Program-made: the position numbers and the translations under genes | Shown: positions 1-9,022 of the stretch, piece by piece | How positions within the stretch are numbered: the first letter of the stretch is position 1 | Layout: each line of letters starts with the position of its first letter | Assembly (NCBI GenBank): GCA_050251615.1 | Contig: JBFWMM010000005.1 | Location: 1-64,000 of the forward strand | DNA from: Sedimentisphaera sp050251615 | GTDB taxonomy: Bacteria > Planctomycetota > Phycisphaerae > Sedimentisphaerales > Sedimentisphaeraceae | DNA: 64,000 bases | Direction: 5' to 3' | The notes under the pieces: model-generated | The model's input: the letters and a program-made list of their open reading frames with translations, nothing else | Databases searched by the model: none | What the model was told of the DNA's origin: nothing

Positions 1-582
1 ATGATTATGGTTGGAGATTCCATCACTCACGGCTGGGAGAATCAGGGCAGCGCGTTGTGGGATGAGTATTACGCGCCGCGTAACGCCGTCAATATGGGAT
101 TCGGCGGCGACCGCACCGAACATGTACTCTGGCGGCTTGACCATGGCGCACTTGACGGGATAAAACCGAAGCTTGCGGTTGTGATGATCGGCACAAACAA
201 TTCCAACGATGATGAGTACAGCGCCGAAGAGATTGCCGACGGTATCAAGGCGATATGTCAGCGGATAAGAATGAAGCTCCCCGAGACGAAGATTCTTCTG
301 TTGTCTATCTTCCCCCGCGGAAGCGCTGAGCAGATGCGCAATAATGTGCAGGGCTCTTACAACGACCAATGGGCCAAGAACGACAAAGCCTGCAAACTTG
401 CCTCCCGCATAGCGGATAACAGAAACATATTCTACCTTGATATCAACAAGGCATTTCTGAACGAAGAAGGCGTGCTTCCCCGTGATGTTATGCCGGACCT
501 TCTCCATCCGAACGAAGAAGGCTATGAGCGGTGGGTTGAGGCAATGGAACCGATGGTTAAAAAGCTAATGGGCGAAGAATAA
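1..582 (+). CDS. SGNH/GDSL-family esterase, 5'-truncated by window edge
   Basis: This is the C-terminal part (193 residues visible) of an SGNH hydrolase of the PAF-acetylhydrolase-like type. Block I (GDSITHGWE, catalytic Ser) lies at residues 5-13, a Gly-bearing block (GFGGDRTEHV) near 33-42, block III as GTNNSN near 63-68, and block V as DLLHPNEEGY near 166-175 with the catalytic Asp and His. Relatives in this family usually have a signal peptide before block I, so the ATG at base 1 is probably internal and the real start lies outside the window. Such enzymes often remove acetyl groups from glycans; the substrate here is inferred only from neighbours. It ends 10 bp before the GH78-like gene, so the two are probably co-transcribed. 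Confidence 0.85.
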   Translation: MIMVGDSITHGWENQGSALWDEYYAPRNAVNMGFGGDRTEHVLWRLDHGALDGIKPKLAVVMIGTNNSNDDEYSAEEIADGIKAICQRIRMKLPETKILLLSIFPRGSAEQMRNNVQGSYNDQWAKNDKACKLASRIADNRNIFYLDINKAFLNEEGVLPRDVMPDLLHPNEEGYERWVEAMEPMVKKLMGEE

Positions 583-592
583 GGGAGAGATT

Positions 593-3046
593 ATGAATTG
601 TATTCGTAGAAACGGGCTTTGTAAGCCCCGCATTAAGGTTAGCTCTTTATTGCTGATAATTCTTTTTGTTTTTCAGGCGGCGTCCGGCGAAACGCAGGCG
701 GATAGCCGCGGTAAAGATGCCTCTATTTCGGCACCCTCCGCTACACTTGACGGGGTAAAGCCGCTTGCCAACTGGATCTGGGATTCAGGTGAGCCAAATC
801 CCAGAAACTACTTCCTGCTGGTTCGTAAAACATTCGACCTGCCGGCATTACCGCAAAAGGCGCAGGCATATATTTCGGCTTACGCCTATGCCGATGTATA
901 TATAAACGGCAAACTTCTGGAACGATGCCCGATCAACTGCGATCCCGAATACCAATGCTACGATTATTTCAGCATATCGGATTATCTGCGTAAGGGTAAG
1001 AATTGCATCACGGCTGTCGTTCATAATTTCGGAGTCGGCCTGCATTCACAGATGAATGCTCGCGGCGGTTTTTTCTTTCAGGGAAAATTAGACTTTTCCG
1101 ATGGCTCAACCATGGACATACTCACCGACGACGACTGGAAAGTAACACAGGCTAAATCCTGGGATACCGAGACCCGCTACCGAGATGATAAAGCTCACCT
1201 CATCGGCTTTATAGAAGAATTTGATGCCAGGCTCTGGCCGGTGAATTGGCAGAATATCGACTTCAATGACAACAAATGGGAGAACGCCAGTTTAGTCGGC
1301 ATCCCTCCGGTGGCCCCGTGGAACAGCCTTGTGGTAACATCACGGCCGAGGTTAAACCGCACCGTTGTTAAACCCCTGCGGCAATGGCAGACAGATGAGC
1401 GCACCGTCTATGATTTTGGAACAGAAATTGTCGGGTACCCGCAATTCACAATCGATGCGGCAAAGGGGGGAGTCCAATTCGAGATTGGAACAGGCGAAAG
1501 GCTCGACTCCAACAGGGAGCCTTTATTGCGGGTCAGCAGCGACCACTCCGAAAAATACACAACCCGGCAGGGAGTACAAAGCTGGCGCCCGTTTACATGG
1601 TCGGGATTCCGTTATTTTTCGATAGAGAACAGAGCTGGTGTGAAAATTCAGGATGTCAGTGCGGAATTTGCCTGCTACAACTATGAAATGGACGGTTCAT
1701 TTGAATGTTCCGACGCGCAACTTAATGAGTTTTGGAACATCGGCAAGCACACCTTGCGGATAAACTCCATCGACACCTACGAAGACCCGTGGCGCGAGCA
1801 TACGCAGTACATTGCAGGCGACAGCCGCTATATGCAGATCTACGGAAACTACGCGTTCGGTAAAAGCTCAAGATTCTTGTCTGCCTATAATCTCGTCTGC
1901 GGAGCGCAATCGCAGCGCTGGCGCGATGACGGCGCCGTTCGCGGCCGCTACCCTACCGATTCTTTTATGCAGCCGGGCAGTTCAACCTATATCGCTGATT
2001 ATCAGCTTGAGTGGGTGCTTATGATGCATGAGTACTTCATGTATTACGGTGAGGATGCGCTCATGGCCGGCCTCTATCCCAACATGAAAAAGGCGATGGA
2101 TTATTTCAAGCAGTTCATAGACCCGAAGACGGGTATGCTGTCTCATATCCCCGGCTGGATCGTGCTTGACTGGCCATCCACATACGAGATGGAGAAAAAA
2201 GACATCGTAACAGGCATCAACTGTCAGTATTATGGAGCATTGAACGCCGCCGCGTCTATCGCCGAGGATTTCGGCAACGACCCGAAGCAGGCCGCGCTCT
2301 GGAGAGAGCAGGCTCGTAAGCTGCGAGACAGCATAAATGAAAATCTCTGGTCAGAGAAAAATAACGCCTATCTCGACAGCTTTGAGGGAACCAAAACCAA
2401 CCAACAGCCGCAGATATATGCACTCATTTACAACCTGCCCGAAGAGGGGCGCAAGGCATCGATGTGTGAGCTGGTAAAGAAATGCGGCAAGGCCAGTGAG
2501 CAGTCATTTGCGTACTGGACTTTGAAAGCGATGTTCGATCAGGGGCACCAGGATTGGGCGTTCGACTATATGCGACAAAACTGGGGCGAACAAACCAAGC
2601 TCGACTCGTTCAACGGCGCATGGCATGAAGGCTGGGATTTGCCCTGGGGCGCAACCTCACATGCTTGGTCTTCCGGGCCTGTCGCTCTTCTTTCGGGGAA
2701 AGTGCTCGGTGTGGAACCGACCGGTTACGGCTGGAAAACTTTCAGCGTCAAACCTTATACGGGCGATCTGAGCTGGGCTAAAGGCACGGTTGCTACTGTC
2801 TCCGGCGACATTCACGCAAGCTGGAGCAAGTCTGCTTCAGGAAAATTTACTCTGAAGCTGACCGTTCCGCAGAATACATCTGCTGAAGTATATCTGCCGC
2901 GTGCAGATGCGGGAACAGTAAAGATAAACGGCAAACCTCTCGCAGATTCGCCGAATGTAAAAGTGGCGCCGGAATCTGAACAATGGACTGCCCTGACAGT
3001 TCAGCAGGGCGATTACCGCTTTGAATGCCGTCCCGTCAGCAATTAG
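593..3046 (+). CDS. secreted alpha-L-rhamnosidase-like protein (GH78)
   Basis: An 817-residue exported glycosidase, predicted to release terminal alpha-L-rhamnose. An N-terminal hydrophobic stretch (residues 18-31) after a basic segment acts as signal peptide. A jelly-roll N-domain follows (ANWIWDSGEPNPRNYFLLVR near residue 60; DVYINGKLLE near 100), typical of GH78. The (alpha/alpha)6 barrel carries the loop EDPWREH at residues 397-403, which matches in position and pattern the acidic/Arg-Glu loop of GH78. The end of the barrel has HAWSSGPVALLSGKVLGVEP, the usual GH78 junction to the C-terminal beta-domain. The start is supported by GGGAGA upstream of the ATG. It is 10 bp downstream of the SGNH esterase. 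The family call is firm; the exact linkage cannot be read from sequence. Confidence 0.85.
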   Translation: MNCIRRNGLCKPRIKVSSLLLIILFVFQAASGETQADSRGKDASISAPSATLDGVKPLANWIWDSGEPNPRNYFLLVRKTFDLPALPQKAQAYISAYAYADVYINGKLLERCPINCDPEYQCYDYFSISDYLRKGKNCITAVVHNFGVGLHSQMNARGGFFFQGKLDFSDGSTMDILTDDDWKVTQAKSWDTETRYRDDKAHLIGFIEEFDARLWPVNWQNIDFNDNKWENASLVGIPPVAPWNSLVVTSRPRLNRTVVKPLRQWQTDERTVYDFGTEIVGYPQFTIDAAKGGVQFEIGTGERLDSNREPLLRVSSDHSEKYTTRQGVQSWRPFTWSGFRYFSIENRAGVKIQDVSAEFACYNYEMDGSFECSDAQLNEFWNIGKHTLRINSIDTYEDPWREHTQYIAGDSRYMQIYGNYAFGKSSRFLSAYNLVCGAQSQRWRDDGAVRGRYPTDSFMQPGSSTYIADYQLEWVLMMHEYFMYYGEDALMAGLYPNMKKAMDYFKQFIDPKTGMLSHIPGWIVLDWPSTYEMEKKDIVTGINCQYYGALNAAASIAEDFGNDPKQAALWREQARKLRDSINENLWSEKNNAYLDSFEGTKTNQQPQIYALIYNLPEEGRKASMCELVKKCGKASEQSFAYWTLKAMFDQGHQDWAFDYMRQNWGEQTKLDSFNGAWHEGWDLPWGATSHAWSSGPVALLSGKVLGVEPTGYGWKTFSVKPYTGDLSWAKGTVATVSGDIHASWSKSASGKFTLKLTVPQNTSAEVYLPRADAGTVKINGKPLADSPNVKVAPESEQWTALTVQQGDYRFECRPVSN

Positions 3047-3170
3047 ATAACAGCGGAGCCGCCGGAAATTATGTATAAGGGGCGCGCCTGTACGCGCTTG
3101 CGCTCCGGTAGGATTATTCAGGCAAACGAAGCAGTCTGAGCGCAGTACAATCTGAAAGGGAATAACTATA

Positions 3171-4730
3171 ATGACGTTTACAAAGCAGGCAGTATTGCTA
3201 ATTACAGCTGTTACCTCAACGGCGGCCCTTGCGGCTGCGCCATCAGAATTGCAGTTCCGCAGGCAGGCTGTGCAGCGGATGATTTTTGACAGCTCGCAAG
3301 AGATTAAACTTTCAAATATGAATCCGAGTAGGATTGTGGGGCTTGATCTTATGCATCCGCTGATCGGGCAGCAGAAAGGAAATGCGCGAGCAGTTGTTGA
3401 AAAAGACGCGCTCGTGATCTCATCTGCCGAAGATTCTACTATCACCCGATGGGTCGGCGGCTTCAATCCGATAGCCTGCTATGATGTACTGATTAACGAG
3501 TTTGCCGGAACGGGCGAAGCGGGATTGATGTTTCGCGATTCGGAGGAGGATAATCATATCCTGATTACGCTCGCTGCGAAAGATGGCGAGGCTGAGCAAG
3601 TGCGCTGCGTCATTACGAAAGACGGTAAGCCGCTTGCGTCTGAGAGCTTTGACTTGCCCGAGGAGGCGCGTGCGGATTCTCCGATTCGTCTGCGCGCGCA
3701 GATGGTTGGGATGGGCTTTAATGTTTTCGTGGAAAACGGCGGCCGCCCCTTGCTTCTCGGACGTATGGATTTCGTTTCGCAGTTTGACCTGAGGCGCAAA
3801 GAACTTATGAACCGCTTTGATTTTTGCCTATACGCATCAATCAAGGCCGGCTCGACAGTGAAGATAAGCGAGGCGAATTCCGCGATTTCGCCCGGGATAG
3901 GTCAAGCTGATATAAGGTGCATAACTTATGAGGATGGCTCGACGTATATTAAAGACGGCAGACTCTGGATACTTATGAGCGTAAGAGGAGGCGCTCTGGC
4001 TCACCAGATGCAGGGGGTCTTCAGCCTGGATCCGTCTGTTTTTGATATCCGCTTCGAGGGGATAATCCTCTACGACCGAGAGGATGGCTTGCTGCGCAAC
4101 GATATTGCGTCCAATATATTCTACGACCGCTCGGCGAAAGAGTGGCGCGGCTTTACAACCGGTTTTTCCGCTTATGGAGACCCCGAAAAGAAGGAAAAGA
4201 AGGAGCTTTGGTGCGTGCAGAGCAAAAGGGCGCCGCTTCACGGGATTTCGGTTATGAAGGCAAAGCCTGCCGGGCTTGTGGGCAACTACGAAGACCCGCA
4301 GTGCGTTTACGATTCAGAGGCGGGTAAGTGGCGTATGCTGCTTTGCGAAAATCACAACGGATACAAGGCCGTTGTGCGGGAAGCGGATAAGTGGGATGGC
4401 AAGTATGAGATGATTGCAGGGCCCGTTGATGTTGACAGCACGGGAACCCAGCTCCAGATGTTTGATGGCAAATACTACGCTCTTTTCGGTAGCGCCGAGC
4501 GCAAAATCTTCATACGCACCTACCCTGACTTAAAGCCCGCCGGCGAGCTGAATGTTTACCTGCCGCCCTGGAACAAAGACACGGGCACGCGAATCTGGCC
4601 GAGTGTCGTCCCGCTACCGCAGGATTACGCGGCCGGTTACATCGCTCTGATGATGGACCGGCTCAACTATCCCGACATGAAAGGCCCCAACTGGACTTAT
4701 GGAGCGATGTACCTCTATCATGCGAAATAG
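3171..4730 (+). CDS. secreted protein of unknown family, possible beta-propeller glycosidase
   Basis: A 519-residue protein with a clear signal peptide (residues 1-22, ending AALAAA) and an AAGGGA ribosome site. I do not recognise a family with confidence. Residues about 75-225 look like a beta-sandwich (LMFRDSEEDNHILITLAAKDG, then FDFCLYASIKAGSTVKI), the kind of LamG/concanavalin-like module common beside glycosidases. Residues 245-519 show repeated short strands with Trp and Asp-Gly turns (DGRLWILMSVRGG, NYEDPQCVYDSEAGKWRMLLCE, GTQLQMFDGKYYALFG), resembling the blades of a GH43/GH32-like five-bladed propeller. It lies 124 bp after the GH78-like gene in the same direction, so a role in the same glycan pathway is a reasonable inference, not shown. 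The spacer before it contains a small GC-rich inverted repeat (GCGCG-N6-CGCGC). Confidence 0.5.
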   Translation: MTFTKQAVLLITAVTSTAALAAAPSELQFRRQAVQRMIFDSSQEIKLSNMNPSRIVGLDLMHPLIGQQKGNARAVVEKDALVISSAEDSTITRWVGGFNPIACYDVLINEFAGTGEAGLMFRDSEEDNHILITLAAKDGEAEQVRCVITKDGKPLASESFDLPEEARADSPIRLRAQMVGMGFNVFVENGGRPLLLGRMDFVSQFDLRRKELMNRFDFCLYASIKAGSTVKISEANSAISPGIGQADIRCITYEDGSTYIKDGRLWILMSVRGGALAHQMQGVFSLDPSVFDIRFEGIILYDREDGLLRNDIASNIFYDRSAKEWRGFTTGFSAYGDPEKKEKKELWCVQSKRAPLHGISVMKAKPAGLVGNYEDPQCVYDSEAGKWRMLLCENHNGYKAVVREADKWDGKYEMIAGPVDVDSTGTQLQMFDGKYYALFGSAERKIFIRTYPDLKPAGELNVYLPPWNKDTGTRIWPSVVPLPQDYAAGYIALMMDRLNYPDMKGPNWTYGAMYLYHAK

Positions 4731-4772
4731 CTTCGACCGGCACCACCCCTCGTGCGAAGTTGAGAATGTTCT

Positions 4773-6014
4773 CTACTTCTGTTCGTTTTCCCCTGAATCT
4801 ATTTCGCCGAACAGCTCACGGATGACTTCCAGATAGCCGTAGCCATATTCCTGCTCAGGCTCAAGGCAACTTCCTTCGGGCCATTCGTTCCATGCGTTAA
4901 CCGTAAGTACTTTCGGCTCAACGGATGATTTGAGCAACCGCTTGGTAATTGTTTTGGTTGCCTCTTTGAATGCGGCGGGCGTATTGCCCTCCATCACAGG
5001 GTTTACCACATGCGCTCCCGGGCGCGACCAGTCGGCATCCGGGTGGGCGCGGGGGCTGTTGTCCCAGTTAATAGTAGTGTTCGGGAAGTATGGTACGGGA
5101 TTTTTCAATGCACCATCAAGAAATCCCAGGTAGCGCTGGAGGCCCCAGTTGTAGTCAGAATGCGGGAAAGTGCCGTAGTTAAGAGCGCCATGATGAACCC
5201 ACGTGTAACCTGTCAGGCTGTCCAGTTTTAATTTTTCGCATATTTCGGGCCAGTTGGTCGGCGTGGTTGCGCCGGGCAGATTGGGCTGGCCCCAGAGAAT
5301 GGCATTTATATGAATGCCGGGGAAGCCTGCCTGCTTAGCTTTATCGCGGAAGTCATCCAGTGCTTTGCGAGCTTTCTCAGTGCTTCCGAAACTATTGAGG
5401 AACAGCTGCATTTCATAAATGGAGAAATAGGGCTTGCCGTCTATTTTCCAGTAGCTCGGATGTTTGAAGTAGCGGTTGATGACAATATCAGTAATCAGTT
5501 CCCAAGTTTCAGGGGTAACCTGCCCGGGATAAAGCAGCTTAACAGGGTCTTTCGGGTTGTATCCCTGAATATCGTACCAGTCGTGATTTGCCCACATCAA
5601 CGCAAAGCGCATGCGGTCGTTATTGGTTGCTTTCAGAAAACCGTTATCGAGTGCGCCCTCAAGATAAGGGCCGTCATCGTAGTAGTACCAGTCAAAGAGG
5701 AACACATCAAGGCCGTAGTCTGCCGCGGCGTCTATCTTTTGCGCCATAACGTTCGGGTCAGATTCGTCCTGGTATCCCCACAGCGGAACCTTAGGCTGTT
5801 TATGCCCCTCGAAGCGCGGCTTTGCTTTGCGAACCAGATCCCATTCGGTAAAACAGGGGTACTTTGCCTTGTCCCAGCGTGCATCAGGGTGCATGCCAGG
5901 GTAATAATACGCCGCCACCGTTACGTCAGGGGCAGGCACCGCCATTACTGTAAGAGTTGCTGAAACAAAAACTAACAAAACAAACCAGCGTTGGAGAGTT
6001 GTTCCCATAAACAC
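4773..6014 (-). CDS. secreted GH99/WbsX-like protein
   Basis: A 413-residue exported protein of the glycoside hydrolase 99-like / WbsX group, a TIM-barrel family that includes endo-mannan-type enzymes and O-antigen locus proteins. Visible marks are the first strand AAYYYPGMHPDARWD near residue 34, DVFLFDWYYYDDGPYLEGAL near 103, IDGKPYFSIYEMQLF near 195, and the C-terminal NAWNEWPEGSCLEPEQEYG near 373-391, where the family keeps conserved acidic residues. The N-terminus has a hydrophobic segment ending at VMAVPAP. It is convergent with the preceding gene and divergent from lpxB. The substrate cannot be assigned; the neighbourhood points to a plant or algal polysaccharide. Confidence 0.8.
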   Translation of the reverse strand: MFMGTTLQRWFVLLVFVSATLTVMAVPAPDVTVAAYYYPGMHPDARWDKAKYPCFTEWDLVRKAKPRFEGHKQPKVPLWGYQDESDPNVMAQKIDAAADYGLDVFLFDWYYYDDGPYLEGALDNGFLKATNNDRMRFALMWANHDWYDIQGYNPKDPVKLLYPGQVTPETWELITDIVINRYFKHPSYWKIDGKPYFSIYEMQLFLNSFGSTEKARKALDDFRDKAKQAGFPGIHINAILWGQPNLPGATTPTNWPEICEKLKLDSLTGYTWVHHGALNYGTFPHSDYNWGLQRYLGFLDGALKNPVPYFPNTTINWDNSPRAHPDADWSRPGAHVVNPVMEGNTPAAFKEATKTITKRLLKSSVEPKVLTVNAWNEWPEGSCLEPEQEYGYGYLEVIRELFGEIDSGENEQK

Positions 6015-6256
6015 AATCCTTAAAAGATGAACAAGTGTCGTTTCAAAAGCCAGAAGTTATTTTACACAACCTTATCGCCTTATCGCAAGCCGATTATAGG
6101 TACTTGCTGTGCAATTTCAAACGGTTCTCCTTTGCTTCCGCTTGCAATTCACTTCCATAAGATATAATATCTTTCTCTGTAATGGGATAAAATGACAATC
6201 AACATTCCTTTCAGACCGGCTGTGTTTAGCACGATTGCGAACAGGTATATGGCGAT

Positions 6257-6794
6257 ATGAGCAAAAAGATATTTATAAGTGCGCTTGAAGCGAGCGCGGA
6301 GAAGCATTGTGCCGCGTTGATAAAGTCCGTTTCGGCGATTGCGCCGGATATGGAATTTTCCGGTATTGGCGGCGCAAAGATGGCGGCGGCCGGCTGCGAG
6401 CTTCTGGAAAACACGGTATCCAAAGCCGCGATGCTCTATAACGTGCTCGGCCAGCTGGGGTACTACAAAAAGCTCATAGATAAAATTGCCGCACACCTGA
6501 AAGAAAGCGGCGCCGATCTCGTGGTCGTTTGCGACTCGCCCGCGTTTAATTTTCACGTTGCGAAGGCCGCNNNNNNNNNNNNNNNNNNNNNNNNNNNNNN
6601 NNNNNNNNNNNNNNNNNNNNNNNNNNNNNNNNNNNNNNNNNNNNNNNNNNNNNNNNNNNNNNNNNNNNNNCCCTGATTTATTGCGTGATATGAGCCTCTC
6701 GCTTACAAACCTCTCAAGCGTTATGGCGAGCCGTAAAACCTGTGACAGGGTTGCGGAAATCGCGCTTGAGATGACGAAGTACTCACATAAGTGA
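6257..6794 (+). CDS. lpxB: lipid-A-disaccharide synthase, interrupted by assembly gap
   Basis: LpxB condenses UDP-2,3-diacylglucosamine with lipid X in lipid A synthesis at the inner membrane. The N-terminus before the gap (104 residues) shows KIFISALEASAEKHCAALI, FSGIGGAKMAAAGCELL and LVVVCDSPAFNFHVAK, all hallmark LpxB blocks. After the N run, the last 39 residues (DLLRDMSLSLTNLSSVMASRK, then RVAEIALEM) fit the LpxB C-terminus and end at a TGA at 6792-6794. A complete LpxB is about 370-390 residues, so roughly 700 bp is missing and the 100 N are a placeholder; the frame before and after the N run is therefore not comparable. The donor-binding region is in the missing part. It is divergent from the GH99-like gene and convergent with dnaK. 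Confidence 0.85.
6571..6670. other. assembly gap (100 N) inside lpxB, flanks not duplicated
   Basis: A run of exactly 100 N. Unlike the other three gaps in the window, the sequence before and after it is not a repeat of the same 127 bases, so real sequence (estimated 0.7 kb from the usual LpxB length) is absent. Confidence 0.95.
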
Positions 6795-6845
6795 ACTGCA
6801 CATTCAGATTGGCGCTGCGCAGTTTATTTGTTTAAGCATTTAAGC

Positions 6846-6882
6846 AAAAAAAAGCGGGCCAGACCTTGTCAGGGCCGGCCCG
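6846..6882 (-). terminator. Rho-independent terminator downstream of dnaK
   Basis: Read on the minus strand, a stem CGGGCC/GGCCCG (6882-6877 with 6860-6855) encloses an internal partly paired loop and is followed by eight T. It lies 23 bases beyond the dnaK stop codon. Confidence 0.85.
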
Positions 6883-6904
6883 TTGAGCTTATTGAAAGGG
6901 GATA

Positions 6905-8818
6905 TTAGCTTTTTTCTTCAAATTCAGCGTCTATGACGTCGCCTTTGTCTTTCTTGTCACCTGAGGCGGAGCTTTCCTGCTGGGCATCCTTATTCTGCTG
7001 TTTCGCGGCTTCCTCGTACATAATCTTACCGAGTTCCTGCGAAACTTCGCCAAGCTTTTCGATGGCCTTCTGAATGGCGTCTTTGTTATCACCCTTCTGG
7101 GCTTCCTTCAGGTTGTTCAAAGCGTTCTCGATATTGCCGCGAACTTCAGCAGATACCTTGTCACCGTGCTCCTTTAGAGTCTTCTCTGTGGAGTAAACGA
7201 TCTGGTCTGCCTGATTCTTCGCCTCGACAAGCTCTTTCCTCTTCTTGTCTTCGTCTGCGTGAAGCTCTGCGTCCTTCTTCATCTTCTCGATTTCATCTTC
7301 TGAGAGGCCGCTACTGCTCTTGATCTCAATAGACTGCTGCTTGCCTGTAGCGGTGTCCTTCGCGCTAACATGCAGGATGCCGTTTGCATCGATGTCGAAC
7401 GATACTTCAATCTGCGGCATGCCTCTCGGCGCCGGCGGAATATCGCTCAGCTGGAACCTGCCGAGCGTCCGGTTGTCTCTCGCAAACTCCCTCTCGCCCT
7501 GAAGCACGTGGATGTCCACCGCCGTCTGGTTGTCAGTTGCCGTTGAGAAGACTTCCTTCTTGCTCGTCGGGATGGTTGTGTTCTTGTCAATAAGCTTCGT
7601 CATTACGCCGCCGAGTGTTTCGATGCCGAGTGAGAGGGGGGTAACATCCAGAAGAAGAATGTCCTTGACGCCCTCATCGCCTGCGAGTATCGCGCCCTGA
7701 ACAGCCGCGCCGAGTGCAACAACCTCATCGGGATTGATGCTGCGGTTTGGTTCTTTGCCGAAGATCTCTTTGGAGATTTCCTGCACTTTCGGTACGCGTG
7801 TTGATCCTCCCACAAGCAACACTTCTCCGATTTCGCCGGAAGAAATGCCGGCGTCTTTCAGCGCCTGACGGCACGGTGCTTTCAGCTTTTCGAATACGTT
7901 TTCGGCGAGCGCCTCAAACTTGCTGCGCGAGATATTCATCTGAAGGTGCTTGGGGCCGGAAGCGTCTGCAGTGATAAAGGGCAGGTTCACGCTCGTCTCA
8001 AGTTGCGTTGACAGCTCGCACTTGGCCTTCTCCGCGGCTTCTTTGAGCCTCTGGTGGCTCATCGCGTCCTTTCGCAGGTCAATGCCGCTTTCCTTGCGGA
8101 ATTCATCCGCGAGGTAGTTGATCAGTACCATATCGAGATCATCGCCGCCGAGGTGGCCGTCGCCGTTAGTGCTGAGCACTTCAACAACGCTCTCGCCAAT
8201 GTCGAGGATGGAAATGTCGAATGTACCGCCGCCGAAGTCGAATACGGCAATCTTTTCATTTTTCTGCTTTTCGAGGCCGTAAGCAAGTGCGGCAGCCGTC
8301 GGCTCGTTGATTATGCGTTCAACTTTGAGCCCTGCGATTGTGCCTGCGTCTTTCGTGGCCTGGCGCTGCGCATCGTTGAAGTACGCGGGGACTGTAATTA
8401 CAGCCTGCTCAACCTTTTCTCCGAGGTAATCTTCGGCGGTTTTTTTCAGATCCTGCAAGATCATAGCCGAGATTTCCGGAGGTGTGAATTCGCCGTCGCG
8501 CACCTTGATCTTTACCAGCTCATCGCTTGCGCCAGTGATGCTGTACGGCACGGTCTTCTCTTCCGAGCTTACTTCATTATGCTTTCTGCCCATGAAGCGT
8601 TTCACACTAAATACCGTGTTCTCAGGGTTTGTAACTTGCTGGTGCCTTGCGGTCTGGCCGACAAGCCTCTCGCCCTTGGCCGTGAAGCCCACGACAGACG
8701 GAGTAAGTCTGGAGCCGGATGAGTTGATAAGTACCTTCGGGTTTGAGCCTTCCATTACGGCTACAACCGAGTTAGTTGTGCCGAGGTCAATTCCAATTAT
8801 TTTTCCCATATTATTCAA
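6905..8818 (-). CDS. dnaK: chaperone protein DnaK (Hsp70)
   Basis: A full-length 637-residue cytosolic Hsp70. The ATPase domain begins IIGIDLGTTNSVVAVMEG and contains VPAYFNDAQRQATKDAG, INEPTAAALAYGL, VFDFGGGTFDISILD and LLVGGSTRVPKVQ. The substrate-binding domain carries LLLDVTPLSLGIETLGGV and the helical lid ends in a low-complexity tail with DVIDAEFEEK, the usual DnaK C-terminus. An additional in-frame Met (MNNMGK) precedes the conserved start; the upstream minus-strand sequence TAGGAGTTTGAATA supplies a ribosome site for the first. Neither grpE nor dnaJ is adjacent. A near-perfect sigma-54-type promoter motif lies 48 bases upstream (separate entry), and no CIRCE element was found. Confidence 0.98.
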   Translation of the reverse strand: MNNMGKIIGIDLGTTNSVVAVMEGSNPKVLINSSGSRLTPSVVGFTAKGERLVGQTARHQQVTNPENTVFSVKRFMGRKHNEVSSEEKTVPYSITGASDELVKIKVRDGEFTPPEISAMILQDLKKTAEDYLGEKVEQAVITVPAYFNDAQRQATKDAGTIAGLKVERIINEPTAAALAYGLEKQKNEKIAVFDFGGGTFDISILDIGESVVEVLSTNGDGHLGGDDLDMVLINYLADEFRKESGIDLRKDAMSHQRLKEAAEKAKCELSTQLETSVNLPFITADASGPKHLQMNISRSKFEALAENVFEKLKAPCRQALKDAGISSGEIGEVLLVGGSTRVPKVQEISKEIFGKEPNRSINPDEVVALGAAVQGAILAGDEGVKDILLLDVTPLSLGIETLGGVMTKLIDKNTTIPTSKKEVFSTATDNQTAVDIHVLQGEREFARDNRTLGRFQLSDIPPAPRGMPQIEVSFDIDANGILHVSAKDTATGKQQSIEIKSSSGLSEDEIEKMKKDAELHADEDKKRKELVEAKNQADQIVYSTEKTLKEHGDKVSAEVRGNIENALNNLKEAQKGDNKDAIQKAIEKLGEVSQELGKIMYEEAAKQQNKDAQQESSASGDKKDKGDVIDAEFEEKS

Positions 8819-8865
8819 ACTCCTATATCAAAGTTCACATTATTTTTTTCTTGCAACTGGCAAAC

Positions 8866-8881
8866 AGCAAAGCCCGTGCCA
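8866..8881 (-). promoter_or_regulatory. sigma-54-type -24/-12 promoter motif upstream of dnaK
   Basis: The minus strand reads TGGCACG-GGCT-TTGCT, which matches the sigma-54 consensus TGGCACG-N4-TTGCW at every defined base. The -12 element lies about 49 bases before the dnaK start, leaving a leader of roughly 37 bases that includes the ribosome site. This is a sequence match only; no activator site was identified upstream. Confidence 0.55.
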
Positions 8882-9022
8882 ATGGCAGATAATAGCTCTT
8901 GCAAGGCTTAAAACTACTTATCTATTGAGGTTGTGTTCGTGAAAGTGCCAAATTGACAGAAAAGAATCAGCAGCTCTGACAGGCAAACGCAGCCCTGATG
9001 CACTGCCGTACTAAGCGGATCA

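Noticed and set aside
4731..4772. Hairpin CTTCG...CGAAG between two convergent genes as terminator
   Set aside because: The stem is bulged and no T tract follows on either strand.
5310..5963. A 217-codon open frame on the plus strand
   Set aside because: It is antisense to the GH99/WbsX-like gene, whose motifs are clear.
8819..9022. CIRCE/HrcA operator before dnaK
   Set aside because: Single half-site-like TTGGCACTT sequences occur, but no TTAGCACTC-N9-GAGTGCTAA inverted pair.
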